Below are positions 28,757-39,087 of a stretch of DNA of 64,000 bases, in pieces (the stretch's first letter is position 1; every line of letters begins with the position of its first letter). Made by a program: the position numbers and the translations under genes. This stretch comes from Flavobacteriales bacterium (GTDB taxonomy: Bacteria > Bacteroidota > Bacteroidia > Flavobacteriales > UBA7430): positions 1 through 64,000 of the forward strand of contig NZJX01000019.1 of the NCBI GenBank assembly GCA_002692065.1, read 5' to 3'. Under the pieces are notes generated by a model, which was given only the letters and a program-made list of their open reading frames with translations, was not told the DNA's origin and made no database searches.

Positions 28757-29332
28757 CTAATGAGAATTAATTTTTTTTTGTAACCATGATCCTCCAACAG
28801 ATATAACATTTTTAAGTTGTAAAAATTTCTTATAATTTTCTTCGTTAATACCACCAGTTGGACAAAAAATTACTTTGGAAAATATATCTCCGTAATCTTT
28901 TAAAATTTTATAACCTCCTGAAATATTTGCAGGAAAAAATTTTAAATAGTAACATTCATTTTGAATAGCATATAAAATCTCGCTAGGAGTCATTACACCA
29001 GGAAGAAAAGGAATAGAATTTATTTTTAATATTTCTATTAATTTTAAATCAAACCCTGGCATAACTATAAAATCAATATTTATATTCATTAATTTTAAAA
29101 TTTGATTTTTATCTATTACGCTTCCTGCGCCTATAACGAACTTATCATATTTTTTTTTTATGTAGGAAATTGCTTTAAAACTAACATCTGTTCTTAAAGT
29201 TACTTCTATTATATTAATTTTATGTTTAGCTAAATATGACATCAATATATCAATTTCATCCATTGAATTGAATTTAACTACAGGTATTAATGGATTATTT
29301 TGAAGAATAAATTTTATTTTATTTTTTTTCAT
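28757..29332 (-). CDS. eda: KDPG aldolase (Eda)
   Basis: Eda splits 2-keto-3-deoxy-6-phosphogluconate into pyruvate and glyceraldehyde 3-phosphate, the last step of the Entner-Doudoroff pathway. The 191-residue TIM-barrel protein has 'NIIEVTLRTDVSFKAI' with the catalytic Glu. The Schiff-base Lys is in 'CYYLKFFPANISGG' and the phosphate-binding 'CPTGGINEENYKKF' follows. It is a little shorter than the usual 205-215 residues. It lies 2 bases after edd and ends the operon. Confidence 0.95.
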   Translation of the reverse strand: MKKNKIKFILQNNPLIPVVKFNSMDEIDILMSYLAKHKINIIEVTLRTDVSFKAISYIKKKYDKFVIGAGSVIDKNQILKLMNINIDFIVMPGFDLKLIEILKINSIPFLPGVMTPSEILYAIQNECYYLKFFPANISGGYKILKDYGDIFSKVIFCPTGGINEENYKKFLQLKNVISVGGSWLQKKINSH

Positions 29333-29334
29333 GA

Positions 29335-31134
29335 CTAGAATAATATTGATGCACCTTCATCACTTGATGTAATTGTTTTTTTAAAGTTATTAAATAATTC
29401 TCTTCCACAATTTTCCTGATAATTGTTGTATTTTTTTTGTTTTCTTAAAGATATAATTTCTTCATTATGACAATTCAAAATTCCTTTAGTAGCATCCAAA
29501 GTAACTATATCTCCATCTATTAGTTTTGATAACAATCCCCCATCCATAGCTTCTGGTGACAAATGAATGGCAGCAGGAACGCGTCCTGAGGCACCTGACA
29601 TTCTTCCATCTGTAATTAAGGCAACTTTATATCCATTGTTAAGTAAAATACTTAATATTGGAGTAAGCTTATGTAATTCAGGCATACCTTTAGCTTTTGG
29701 CCCTTGAAATCTTAAGACAGCGATAAAATCTTTATTTAAATTATTTTTTTGGAAAGAACTAATAAGTTCATGTTGCTCCTCAAATATAATAATTGGAGCT
29801 GTAATTATCAAATGTTCTTTTTTTACAGAAGAAATTTTAATTATAGATTTACCAAGATTACCATTTAAAACTTTGATCCCTCCATTATTAGAAAAAGGAT
29901 TACTAAAAGTTCTTAAAATACTAGGATTTTTTGACTTTTCTGAAGAATTTTCCCATTTTAATTCAGAATTTATAATAGAGGGAAATTTTGTAAAATCATA
30001 TAAATTATTTCCTAAAATTGTATTAACATCATTGTGAAGTATTTCTGCATTTAATAGTTCTTGAATTAAAAATGGCATTCCACCAGCATCATGAAAATGA
30101 TTTACATCTAAGGATCCGTTTGGATATATTTTTAAAAGTAAAGGAACAACTGACGAAAGCTCGGAAAAGTCATTCCAAGTAATTTGAATCCCAGCTGCTT
30201 TTGCAATTGCAATTAGGTGAATTGTATGATTTGTTGAACCTCCAGTTGAAAGTAAACCAATAATTGCATTAACAATTGACTTTTCATTTATTACATTAAA
30301 TAATGGAATATAGTTTCGACCTTTTTCAGATATTTTTTTAGATAACTTAACTGAATATTCAGTTAGTAATAATCTAAGTTTATTATTGGGATTAACAAAC
30401 GAAGATCCTGGTAATTGAATTCCCATTATTTCCATTAACATCTGGTTACTATTTGCGGTACCATAGAATGTGCATGTTCCCTCAGAATGGTAAGATTTAG
30501 ATTCAGCCTTTAATAGTTCTTTTTTTGAGATTAAGCCTTTTGCAAAATCTTTTCTATATTTTGCCTTTAATTCATTAGAAATTCCAGTTTGCATAGGACC
30601 TCCTGGAACAAAAATAGTTGGTAAATGTCCAAATTTTAAAGCTCCAATTAAAAGTCCAGGTACGATCTTATCACATATCCCAAGGCAAATAATTGAATTG
30701 TATACATTATGAGATAATCCAATTACAGTTGAAAGAGCAATGACATCTCTACTAAACAAGGATAAATCCATACCTGGTTCTCCTTGAGTAACGCCATCAC
30801 ACATAGCTGGAACACCAGAAGATACTTGAGCTACACAATTATATTTACGAGCAAAATTTCTTATTATTTCTGGATAATTTTCATAGGTTTTATGAGCGGA
30901 AAGCATGTCATTATATGCAGTTACAATTCCAATGTTATTTATTTCATTATCTGATAATGCATTTTTATCTGCTTTTGAACAGCCAGCAATAGCATGAGCA
31001 ATATTACCGCAAGAAATTGAACTTCTATCAGATATGGAATCTTTGTTTCCAATCATTTGAGATAAATATTTTTCTCTATACTTTTTACTTCTGTCTATAA
31101 TTTTTTTAGTGACACTTCTAACTATTTTATTCAT
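29335..31134 (-). CDS. edd: Phosphogluconate dehydratase (Edd)
   Basis: Edd dehydrates 6-phosphogluconate to KDPG. The 599-residue protein belongs to the IlvD/Edd Fe-S dehydratase family. Conserved cysteines lie in '[14 protein letters not shown]', '[12 protein letters not shown]' and '[15 protein letters not shown]'. Also visible are '[19 protein letters not shown]' and the C-terminal '[20 protein letters not shown]'. The length and cysteine context match Edd and not IlvD. It stands between pgl and eda with single-digit spacing. Confidence 0.96.
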   Translation of the reverse strand: MNKIVRSVTKKIIDRSKKYREKYLSQMIGNKDSISDRSSISCGNIAHAIAGCSKADKNALSDNEINNIGIVTAYNDMLSAHKTYENYPEIIRNFARKYNCVAQVSSGVPAMCDGVTQGEPGMDLSLFSRDVIALSTVIGLSHNVYNSIICLGICDKIVPGLLIGALKFGHLPTIFVPGGPMQTGISNELKAKYRKDFAKGLISKKELLKAESKSYHSEGTCTFYGTANSNQMLMEIMGIQLPGSSFVNPNNKLRLLLTEYSVKLSKKISEKGRNYIPLFNVINEKSIVNAIIGLLSTGGSTNHTIHLIAIAKAAGIQITWNDFSELSSVVPLLLKIYPNGSLDVNHFHDAGGMPFLIQELLNAEILHNDVNTILGNNLYDFTKFPSIINSELKWENSSEKSKNPSILRTFSNPFSNNGGIKVLNGNLGKSIIKISSVKKEHLIITAPIIIFEEQHELISSFQKNNLNKDFIAVLRFQGPKAKGMPELHKLTPILSILLNNGYKVALITDGRMSGASGRVPAAIHLSPEAMDGGLLSKLIDGDIVTLDATKGILNCHNEEIISLRKQKKYNNYQENCGRELFNNFKKTITSSDEGASILF

Positions 31135-31140
31135 ATATAA

Positions 31141-31842
31141 TTATTTAGTCCAAAAAACTTCAATTAATTTAGAATTATTATGAATGAAACATGAAATAGG
31201 ATTATTAACATTCATTGAACTATTTTCAGATTTTGTAATGCAATTTAATTTTGAATTTCCTGTAATGTACAAAAAAAGTCGATTGGTATTAACTAAACTT
31301 GAAAATGTATGAGAAATTCTAGTGTTAGGATAACTTTTAGTTTCTGTTTTAATTATTGTTGACTTGGAATCTATACTTAATCCTTTTTTTGAATTAAAAT
31401 CAAATGGAAATAGGGATGCTGTGTGGTAGTCCTCCCCCATTCCTAGTAATACTAAAGATTTTCTAGCAAAAAAAATATTATTTTTTTCCAATGCTATTTC
31501 TAAGGATTTTTTTATAGAAGTTTCATCATAAATTAAGCTTATAAAATTAGCATTTTTTGCAAAATTGATTAATAAATTTTCTTTTATGAGTTTATCATTT
31601 CTATAATTTGAATTATTTTTCACGAATCTTTCATCAACTAATCCAACGTAAACTTTGTCCCAAAGTAATTCCTTTTCTAATGATAGTTTTTTATATAAAT
31701 TTATTGGTGTATTTCCTCCAGATAACAATATAATTGATTTATCATTTTCTTTTATGTCATCATTAATTGAAATTTTAATTTGATCAATAAGTTCTTTCTC
31801 TAATGATTCAATATTTCTAAAAATTCTTTTTTGTAATTTCAT
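31141..31842 (-). CDS. pgl: 6-phosphogluconolactonase (Pgl, SOL/DevB type)
   Basis: Pgl hydrolyses 6-phosphogluconolactone to 6-phosphogluconate. The protein has the SOL/DevB family features 'IILLSGGNTPINLYKKLS', 'VYVGLVDERFVKNNSNYRND' and 'LVLLGMGEDYHTASLFPF'. The track start at 31857 is a TTG overlapping zwf by 10 bases. I prefer the in-frame ATG at 31842, which gives 'MKLQKRIFRN' and leaves a 5-base gap. The gene is the second in the zwf-pgl-edd-eda operon. Confidence 0.92.
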   Translation of the reverse strand: MKLQKRIFRNIESLEKELIDQIKISINDDIKENDKSIILLSGGNTPINLYKKLSLEKELLWDKVYVGLVDERFVKNNSNYRNDKLIKENLLINFAKNANFISLIYDETSIKKSLEIALEKNNIFFARKSLVLLGMGEDYHTASLFPFDFNSKKGLSIDSKSTIIKTETKSYPNTRISHTFSSLVNTNRLFLYITGNSKLNCITKSENSSMNVNNPISCFIHNNSKLIEVFWTK

Positions 31843-31847
31843 ATTTA

Positions 31848-33299
31848 CTAATGCCAACTATGATTATTTATTAATATACTTTCTCCAGGACCATTAGAGC
31901 CAGCCTTGTAAAATTTATTTGGAGTATTATTAATTTCCCATGATTTAGATATTGAATCAATCCATACCCATGAAGCTTCAACTTCATCTTTTCTCATAAA
32001 TAATGTTTGATTACCTCTAATTACATCAATTAATAATCTTTCATAGGCTTCAGGAAACCTGTCCTTAAAAGATGAACTATAATCTAAAACTAATGAGGTT
32101 GGTTTATATCTATATCCTCCAGGACCTGGAATTTTTACTGTTTGGACAAGTTCAATTTTCTCTTCAGGTTGAAGTTTAATAATTAATTTGTTATTAGTAA
32201 TTTGCTTTTTGTTAGGAAAAATATTGTGGGGAATATTCTTAAAATTAATTACAATTTCTGATTTACGCTTACTCATTCTTTTTCCTGTCCTTAAATAAAA
32301 TGGAACGCTAGCCCATCTCCAATTATCAATATACAACCTTATAGCTACAAAAGTTTCTGTATTTGATGAAAATTTTTTAATATCTTCTAAATAAGATTTT
32401 ACTTTTTTATCATTGATCTTACCTCTAGTGTATTGACCTTTTTCAATACAATTATCTACAGATTCTTTTGAAATTGGTCTCAAAGATTTAAGAACTTTTA
32501 ATTTTTCATCTCTAACATTGTCAGCAGTAAGTTCATTAGGAGGTTCCATAGCAACAAGACATACTAATTGAAGTAAATGATTTTGAACCATATCTAAAAG
32601 TGCTCCATAATTGTTGTAATAAGATGCTCTCGACTCTACTCCTATCTCCTCAGCTACAGTTATCTGGACATTGTCAATATTTTGTGAATTCCATGCATTC
32701 TCAAATAAATTATTGGTAAACCTAAGGACCATTAAATTTTGAACAGTTTCCTTACCTAAATAGTGATCTATTCTGAATATTTGATTTTCATTAAAAAAAT
32801 TTAATATTTCATTATTTATTTTTTTTGAAGTATCTGAATTATTTCCAAGAGGTTTTTCAAGAACGACTCTAGAACTAGAATTTATAAGATTATTGTTTTT
32901 TAAATTATCAGTAATAGTTGAAAATAAGTTTGAAGGTGTGGAAAAGTAAAATATTCTAATTATATTTTTGTCGTTTCTTAATAAACTGCTTAGTTGATTT
33001 AATGAATTGTCATCTGAAATATTTGCTGAATAAAAAAAACATATTTTAAGAAATTTTTTAAGTTGAATATTGTTAATTTTTAAAATTTTATTTTTTAAGG
33101 ATTTAACAATGATATTATTGAATTCACTTATCAGTAATTTTTTTCTTGAAACCAATATTACTTTACTATTGAGGTTTATTTGTCCGGCTTCAAGCCTGTA
33201 GAAAATGGCAGGTATTATTTTTCTTAAGGATAAATCTCCAAGACCACCAAAGATAATTATATCAGCATCCTTTAAAATATTTTTTTTCATGAAAAACAT
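31848..33299 (-). CDS. zwf: Glucose-6-phosphate dehydrogenase (Zwf)
   Basis: Zwf oxidises glucose 6-phosphate to the lactone and reduces NADP+ (or NAD+). The 483-residue protein has the N-terminal nucleotide fold 'IIFGGLGDLSLRKIIPAIF' and the active-site signature 'FRIDHYLGKETVQNLM'. The C-terminal 'PFYLRTGKRMSKR' and 'YERLLIDVIRGNQTLF' are also present. Two Met codons lie close together at the start (MFFMKKN), so the true start could be 9 bases downstream. It is the promoter-proximal gene of the Entner-Doudoroff operon and is divergent from the MFS porter gene across about 134 bases. Confidence 0.96.
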   Translation of the reverse strand: MFFMKKNILKDADIIIFGGLGDLSLRKIIPAIFYRLEAGQINLNSKVILVSRKKLLISEFNNIIVKSLKNKILKINNIQLKKFLKICFFYSANISDDNSLNQLSSLLRNDKNIIRIFYFSTPSNLFSTITDNLKNNNLINSSSRVVLEKPLGNNSDTSKKINNEILNFFNENQIFRIDHYLGKETVQNLMVLRFTNNLFENAWNSQNIDNVQITVAEEIGVESRASYYNNYGALLDMVQNHLLQLVCLVAMEPPNELTADNVRDEKLKVLKSLRPISKESVDNCIEKGQYTRGKINDKKVKSYLEDIKKFSSNTETFVAIRLYIDNWRWASVPFYLRTGKRMSKRKSEIVINFKNIPHNIFPNKKQITNNKLIIKLQPEEKIELVQTVKIPGPGGYRYKPTSLVLDYSSSFKDRFPEAYERLLIDVIRGNQTLFMRKDEVEASWVWIDSISKSWEINNTPNKFYKAGSNGPGESILINNHSWH

Positions 33300-33433
33300 A
33301 TTGAGTGAACAAATTAATTAAATTAGAGGCTTCGAAATTAACAAAGTTTTATTTAAATTTTAAAGTTAACCAATATAATAAAATAAATGTACTTTAAATT
33401 AATTTTTTTTATTTTAGCATTCCAACCTAAATT

Positions 33434-34990
33434 ATGAACGAAAATAAATATAAAATAGTATATATTAGTCTAATTGTTGCATTAGGTGGCCTTTTAATGG
33501 GATTCGATGCTTCAGTTATTTCAGGTGTAATTAAGTTTATTGAAATTGATTTTAATTTATCTAAGATTCAACTTGGGTGGGCGGTAAGCTCTTTAACTCT
33601 TACATCAACACTCGCTATGTTTATAGCTGGACCTTTAAGTGATAAATACGGCAGAAGATTAATATTAAAATATTCAGCTATATTATATGCTATATCAGCA
33701 ATATATTCTGCTCTTTCTATAAATTTTACTCACCTTATAATTGCGAGAATGATTGGTGGCCTTGGGGTGGGATCTTCACTTATTATTGCTCCGATGTATA
33801 TAGCTGAAAATTCACCCCCTAAAATAAGAGGAAGAATGGTTTCTTTCAATCAACTTAATATTGTTATTGGTATATCTCTAGCTTTTTTTTCAAATTACTT
33901 CATACTAAATTTATCCAATAATGATATTTTTTATAATTCTATTTTAAATAATAATTCATGGAGAATTATGTTGGGTGTAGAATTTATTCCTGCTATTTTA
34001 TATTTAATTGCTTTATTTTTTGTTCCAAAAAGCGTAAGATGGCTAATTATGAATAATAAAGTTTCAGAAGCTAAAAAAGTAATAAAATCACTTTCCACTA
34101 GCACAAACATTGATGATGAAATAAAAGAAATTCAATTTTCACTTTCTACTGAAACAAACGAAAACAAATTTAATTACAAAGAACTATTTAATCCAATTTT
34201 CAATAAAATTTTAATTATTGGGATTGTAATTGCAATTTTACAGCAAATAACAGGTATAAATTCTGTTTTCTTTTATGCTCCTATGATTTTTGAACAAACT
34301 GGTATTGGAACAAATGCTTCCTTTTCTCAAGCGATTTTAATAGGAGTTATAAATATTATTTTTACGGTTTTAGCTATATCTTTAATTGATAAAATCGGAA
34401 GAAGACCTTTATTGATTTTTGGAGTTACTCTCATAACAATTTCAATGTTAACTTTATCATACAGTTTCAATAAAGCAACATATAAAATTTCTGATGATTC
34501 ATTTTTAAATCTTCCTGAAGAAATTGCTAATTCAGAAAAAATTGATAAAATTCTAAATATTGAATACTCAAATGATATTTTATTCAAACAAGCACTCAAA
34601 GATATTTTCGGAGAAAAAATTGCCAATAAATATGAATCAGATTTAATAAAGTTAGCAATTAAAGCAAATTCCTTAATTATATTAATTGCAATATTATCTT
34701 TTGTAGCATCATTTGCAATCTCTTTAGGACCTGTCATGTGGGTTTTGTTATCTGAATTATTTCCAAATAAAATTAGAGGAATAGCCATTTCATTTGTTGG
34801 ATTAATTAATTCTTCAGTCAGTTTTGTAGTACAATTTTTATTTCCTTGGGAGCTCTCTAATTTAGGTTCATCACTAACATTTTTGATTTACGGTCTTTTT
34901 GCCCTTTTGGGCATTATTTTTGTATATTTCAAAATACCCGAAACCAAAGGTAAATCTCTTGAGGATCTTGAAAAATTGTTAGTTAAATAA
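33434..34990 (+). CDS. MFS sugar porter
   Basis: The 518-residue inner-membrane protein is a sugar porter of the major facilitator superfamily (XylE/GLUT-like), importing a hexose or small oligosaccharide with H+ or Na+. It has twelve membrane segments. Family motifs are 'GGLLMGFDASVISG', 'GPLSDKYGRR', 'PKSVRWLIMNNK', 'LQQITGINSVFFYAP', 'IDKIGRRPLL' and the terminal 'PETKGKSLEDLE'. A hydrophilic insertion of about 60 residues lies between two late membrane segments (34500-34680). It opens the plus-strand carbohydrate locus and lies divergent to zwf, so import and the Entner-Doudoroff pathway may share control through the 134-base gap. Confidence 0.93.
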   Translation: MNENKYKIVYISLIVALGGLLMGFDASVISGVIKFIEIDFNLSKIQLGWAVSSLTLTSTLAMFIAGPLSDKYGRRLILKYSAILYAISAIYSALSINFTHLIIARMIGGLGVGSSLIIAPMYIAENSPPKIRGRMVSFNQLNIVIGISLAFFSNYFILNLSNNDIFYNSILNNNSWRIMLGVEFIPAILYLIALFFVPKSVRWLIMNNKVSEAKKVIKSLSTSTNIDDEIKEIQFSLSTETNENKFNYKELFNPIFNKILIIGIVIAILQQITGINSVFFYAPMIFEQTGIGTNASFSQAILIGVINIIFTVLAISLIDKIGRRPLLIFGVTLITISMLTLSYSFNKATYKISDDSFLNLPEEIANSEKIDKILNIEYSNDILFKQALKDIFGEKIANKYESDLIKLAIKANSLIILIAILSFVASFAISLGPVMWVLLSELFPNKIRGIAISFVGLINSSVSFVVQFLFPWELSNLGSSLTFLIYGLFALLGIIFVYFKIPETKGKSLEDLEKLLVK

Positions 34991-35012
34991 GTTGATAAAA
35001 TTAAAATTATAG

Positions 35013-37755
35013 ATGAAAAATTTAAATTATAATCTAAATTGGGAATTTACCGATGAGGATGGTTCATTTAAAATTGAAAATGCAATTAATTTACCTGTAT
35101 TATACTTTCCTTTAATGAACACTTATGGAATGAAGTGTTTTGTTACTCCAAATCTTAAAGGTGATATATGTAGAGATTTTCATTCCTATTTAACTACACC
35201 AACAGTTACTGAAGAAATTAAAAAAACTAATGCTTCAAGAAATTTCTGGATTAAAGCTAATGATAAATTACCTTGGTCAGCAACCGGTCAAAGTTCTTTT
35301 CAAAAATCAGAGTTATTTAATGAAAATATAGACATATATTCAGTTTATGGAAAAATTGGAGCATTTATTACAGAGAGACAAAATTTAAATTTAGGAGTAA
35401 AAGTTAAAATAACAATATTTGTACCTGAGGAAGATAATCATGTCGAATTAATGAAAATAGAAGTTACAAATACTGGTTCAAAAGATATTTCAATTACTCC
35501 TTTTTATTCATTACCAATATTTGGAAGATCAGCCGATAATTACAGAGATCATAGACAGGTTACAACTATGTTTCAAGAATGCTTCATTGAAAATAGCTGC
35601 GTAAGAGTAAAACCTAAAATTTTTCATGATGAATCAAGTCATGTTGTCAATAACACAAATTATTACGTTAAAGCTTTTCAAAATGGAAAAAATGTAAAAA
35701 AAATATGGACTAGATTAAATGATTTTACAGGAAACTCTGGTAACCTGGATAATCCAAAAAGTATATATTTCAACGAAGATCCTCCAAAACTGAATAACTC
35801 TGAATTACATGGTGTGGATACAATCGCAGCATTTAAGTTTGACACAATTAAAATTAAACCCAACAAAAAAAGTTTTTACACTGTAATTCATGGAATATCT
35901 AATGATTATAATAAATTAAAAAAAATTTGTAAAAAATATTCAAATGTTAGTAATATTGACAATTCATATAAGGAAACTCTTAAATTTTGGAAAAATAAAA
36001 TATCAAAAAATTTAATCAAAACAGGAAATATACAATTTAACAATTGGGTTAAGTGGATACAATTTCAAGTTAAATGTAGACAAATTTATGGAAATTCATT
36101 TTTACCTGACTATGGTTATGGCAGAGGTGGTAGAGGTTGGAGAGATCTTTGGCAAGATCTGCTTTCAATTTTTTTAGTTGACCCCAAAAGTGGTCATGAT
36201 GAAATTATAAATTGTTTTAAGGGCATCAGAATTGATGGAACGAATGCAACAATAATAGGAGAAAAGAAAGGTGAATTTAAAGCTGATAGAAATAATATCC
36301 CAAGAACATGGTGTGATCATGCAGCATGGCCAGTTTTTGTTTTAAATTTTTATCTTAATCAAACAGGAGACTATGAAATTTTGAATAAAGAAATTACATA
36401 TTGGAAAGATCAATTTGTATACAGAAGTAAGGTTATTGATCCAGAATGGAATTCTAGTCACGGAAATCATCAAAAAACAGTTTCAAATAAAGTTTATACC
36501 TCTTCAATATTAGAGCACCTACTTATTCAACAATTATCATCATTTTATAATGTTAATAATAAAAATATTCTGTTGCTTGAAGGAGCTGATTGGAACGATA
36601 CTTACGATATGGCAAGAATAAATGGTGGAAGTGTATGCTTCTTTAATTTTTATTCTTATAATTTTAAATTACTTTCTGAAATTTTAAGTGTCTTAAAATC
36701 AAAAGGTATTAAGAAAATTAAAATATTGAAAGAATTAGTTATTCTTCTTGACTATTTACCTGGACAATACAGAATTGATTATAATTCTCCGAATGAAAAA
36801 CAAAAATTACTAAAAAAATATTTTGATTCGGTAAAAAATAAAGTAAGTGGAATAAAAACAGATATTTACATTGATGATTTAATAATTGATCTGAAATCAA
36901 AGTCTAAACATATTTTAAATATGATTAGAGATAATGAAATATTAATCACAAATACAGGTTATAAATTTTTTAATGGACACTATGATGATAATTTAAATAA
37001 AATTGGATGTTCAATTGAAAAAAATTTAATGATGGATTTAACTTCTCAAGTGATGCCCATTTTGTGTGAAATTTCTGATAAAAAATTATCAAAAGAAATA
37101 TATAGGTCAGTAAAAAAATATTTAAAAGATAAAGACTCTCCTGGAATAAGATTAACTACCGAATTTAAAAATGTTGATTTAAAAGTAGGAAGAATTACAG
37201 GATTTGTATATGGATATAAAGAACATGGAAGTAAATGGATTCAACAAAATATTATGTTAGCTTACGCTCTTTTTAAAATTGACTTAGTTGATGAAGCTAA
37301 TGAAATTATGAATGATGTTTATGAAATTTGTAATGATCAAAAAAAAAGCAAAAATTTTTCCAGGTATTCCATCTTTTTTTAACTCAGATAACAAAGGATT
37401 GTATTGCTATTTGACAGGATCTTCCTCATGGTATTTATTGACTTTAATTACTCAAATATTCGGAGTACGTGGAGAAAAAGGATATTTAGTTATTCATCCT
37501 AAATTATCCCAAGAATATTTTGATGAAAAAGGTATTTCAATTATTAAAACTTCTTTTTCTTCAATAGATTTTAATATAAAATATACTAATAATAACAATA
37601 AAAATTACCATACATACAAGATTAAAAATTTTACTGTTAATGACAAAATAATTTCTAAAGAGTTCGTGAAAATTACTGATCGAAAAATTATATTTACTAA
37701 TAATAAAATATTTAATAAAAATTCTGAAAATAAAATAAAAATAAACTTAGATTGA
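35013..37755 (+). CDS. GH94 family disaccharide phosphorylase, one +1 frameshift
   Basis: GH94 enzymes split beta-glucosides such as cellobiose or laminaribiose with phosphate, giving glucose 1-phosphate and a free sugar. Domains are an N-terminal beta-sandwich ('NAINLPVLYFPLMNTYGM'), an (alpha/alpha)6 barrel with 'GYGRGGRGWRDLWQDLLSIF', and the catalytic Asp in 'EGADWNDTYDMA'. The end reads 'CYLTGSSSWYLLTLITQIFG'. The track splits it at 37339-37347, where nine A's should be eight; the corrected protein has about 913 residues. It has no signal peptide, so it acts in the cytoplasm after import. The exact linkage specificity is not readable. The surrounding GH16 and GH3 genes favour a beta-glucan-derived disaccharide. 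Confidence 0.85.
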
Positions 37756-37761
37756 TCTAAT

Positions 37762-39087
37762 ATGAAAAAATTAACATATTTCTACATATTATTATCCTTT
37801 AATATTTCTTTACATTCCCAATCAAATATTTCAGATCAATTTTCATTACCAATTGATTTTGAAAATGGTTTTGATTTTGAAGGATATGTTTTTGCAGACT
37901 TTGATGGAGCAACTACTACAGTTGTTGAAAACCCTCAAGTTGATTTAAATAATTCTAGTATCTATGTTGGAAGACAATACAGAATAGATGGTCAATGGTT
38001 TGGTGGCAGTACAATTTTGTTATCTGATACTCTTGATTTTGCTTACAATAATACATTTAGAATGAAAGTTCTGAGTAATAGAAATGATGTTCCAATTCAA
38101 TTAAAACTTGAGGGAGAAAATGGCCAAATTGACTTTGTTCAAGTTACAAGAACAAATTCTTTAGCCAATACCTGGGAAAATATCGATTTTTATTTTGGTG
38201 AACAAAGTTCATCAAAATATATTAAAATCACCATGATTTTTGATATTGGTTCTTATGGAGATGGAACTGATAGTTCAACCTTTTACTTTGATGATATTGA
38301 ATTCATATACACTCAACCTGATATAAATGATTTTCCAATAAATTTTGATGATCAAGATATTAATTATCAATTCCTTGATTTTCAAGGTACTTACACAACA
38401 ATTCTACCAGATAAAGATAATCAATTTAACAATGTCGCAAGAACTACAAAAGGAAATGGTGCAGTAAACTGGGCTGGAACAGTAATTGGGACGAATGGAT
38501 ATTTATTAGGGGATTCTATTCCTTTTTCAGAAAATAATACAAAAATGCACATGCGTATAAAAATACCATCATCTTTTATAGTAGCAAAAATTAAACTAAA
38601 AGTTGAAAATGGTTCAAATTCAAATATCTATGTTGAAACTGACGCATATGCAATAAGTGGAGGACAATGGGAAGTAATAGAATTTGATTTTAATAATGTT
38701 TCTATTGATGATGAAAGTCAAACAACATTAGATTTATCCAATAATTACAATAAAATTATAATATTCTTCGATTTTGACAATGAAGGAAATGAGGATTATT
38801 TTTATTGGGATGATCTCTCATTCGGTGAAATACCTCCAGATTTTAATTTAAATAATAATAATAATAATAACAACCTAACAATTTATCCAAACCCCTCTTC
38901 AGACTATATTATGATTGAAGGTAGATTAAATCACAAATTAAAATTTTATAATACTGATGGAAATCTTGTAAAAGAACATAATGATAAATTGAATAAAATA
39001 GATATAAAAGATTTGAAACCAGGGTTGTACTATCTTAAAATCATAGATAATGGTAATACTTTAATCAAAAAATTTATTAAAAACTAA
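37762..39087 (+). CDS. Secreted tandem carbohydrate-binding-like protein with T9SS type A sorting domain
   Basis: The 441-residue protein has a signal peptide ending 'NISLHSQ' and no catalytic domain. Two related beta-sandwich modules follow (about residues 27-190 and 193-360). Each opens with a phrase of the type 'LPIDFENGFDFEG' or 'FPINFDDQDINYQF' and closes with 'FYFDDIEF' or 'FYWDDLSFGE', a pattern seen in carbohydrate-binding lectin-like folds. A run of eight Asn links them to a classical type A T9SS domain ('LTIYPNPSSDYIMIEG' to 'YLKIIDNGNTLIKKFIKN'). It is probably displayed on the cell surface to bind the glycan. The gene ends in a one-base overlap with the next. Confidence 0.8.
   Translation: MKKLTYFYILLSFNISLHSQSNISDQFSLPIDFENGFDFEGYVFADFDGATTTVVENPQVDLNNSSIYVGRQYRIDGQWFGGSTILLSDTLDFAYNNTFRMKVLSNRNDVPIQLKLEGENGQIDFVQVTRTNSLANTWENIDFYFGEQSSSKYIKITMIFDIGSYGDGTDSSTFYFDDIEFIYTQPDINDFPINFDDQDINYQFLDFQGTYTTILPDKDNQFNNVARTTKGNGAVNWAGTVIGTNGYLLGDSIPFSENNTKMHMRIKIPSSFIVAKIKLKVENGSNSNIYVETDAYAISGGQWEVIEFDFNNVSIDDESQTTLDLSNNYNKIIIFFDFDNEGNEDYFYWDDLSFGEIPPDFNLNNNNNNNNLTIYPNPSSDYIMIEGRLNHKLKFYNTDGNLVKEHNDKLNKIDIKDLKPGLYYLKIIDNGNTLIKKFIKN
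38851..38871 (+). repeat. (AAT)7 microsatellite encoding poly-Asn linker
   Basis: Seven tandem AAT triplets encode most of an eight-Asn linker between the binding modules and the T9SS sorting domain. Because the unit is three bases, slippage would change linker length without breaking the frame. Confidence 0.95.

Noticed and set aside
33300-33433. Bacteroidota-type promoters (TTTG / TAnnTTTG) in the zwf-MFS gap
   Set aside because: Partial matches exist on both strands but with wrong spacing or missing bases, and such matches are common by chance in DNA this A+T-rich.
34327-34788. 153-residue ORF opposite the MFS porter
   Set aside because: It is an antisense shadow of a well-conserved transporter gene and has no start context or family features.
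35013-37755. GH149 beta-1,3-glucan phosphorylase
   Set aside because: The corrected length of about 913 residues and the motif order fit GH94 better. GH149 proteins are longer, about 1100 residues.
38851-38871. CRISPR-like or regulatory repeat
   Set aside because: It is a triplet microsatellite in frame within a coding region. No spacer-repeat structure was seen anywhere in the window.
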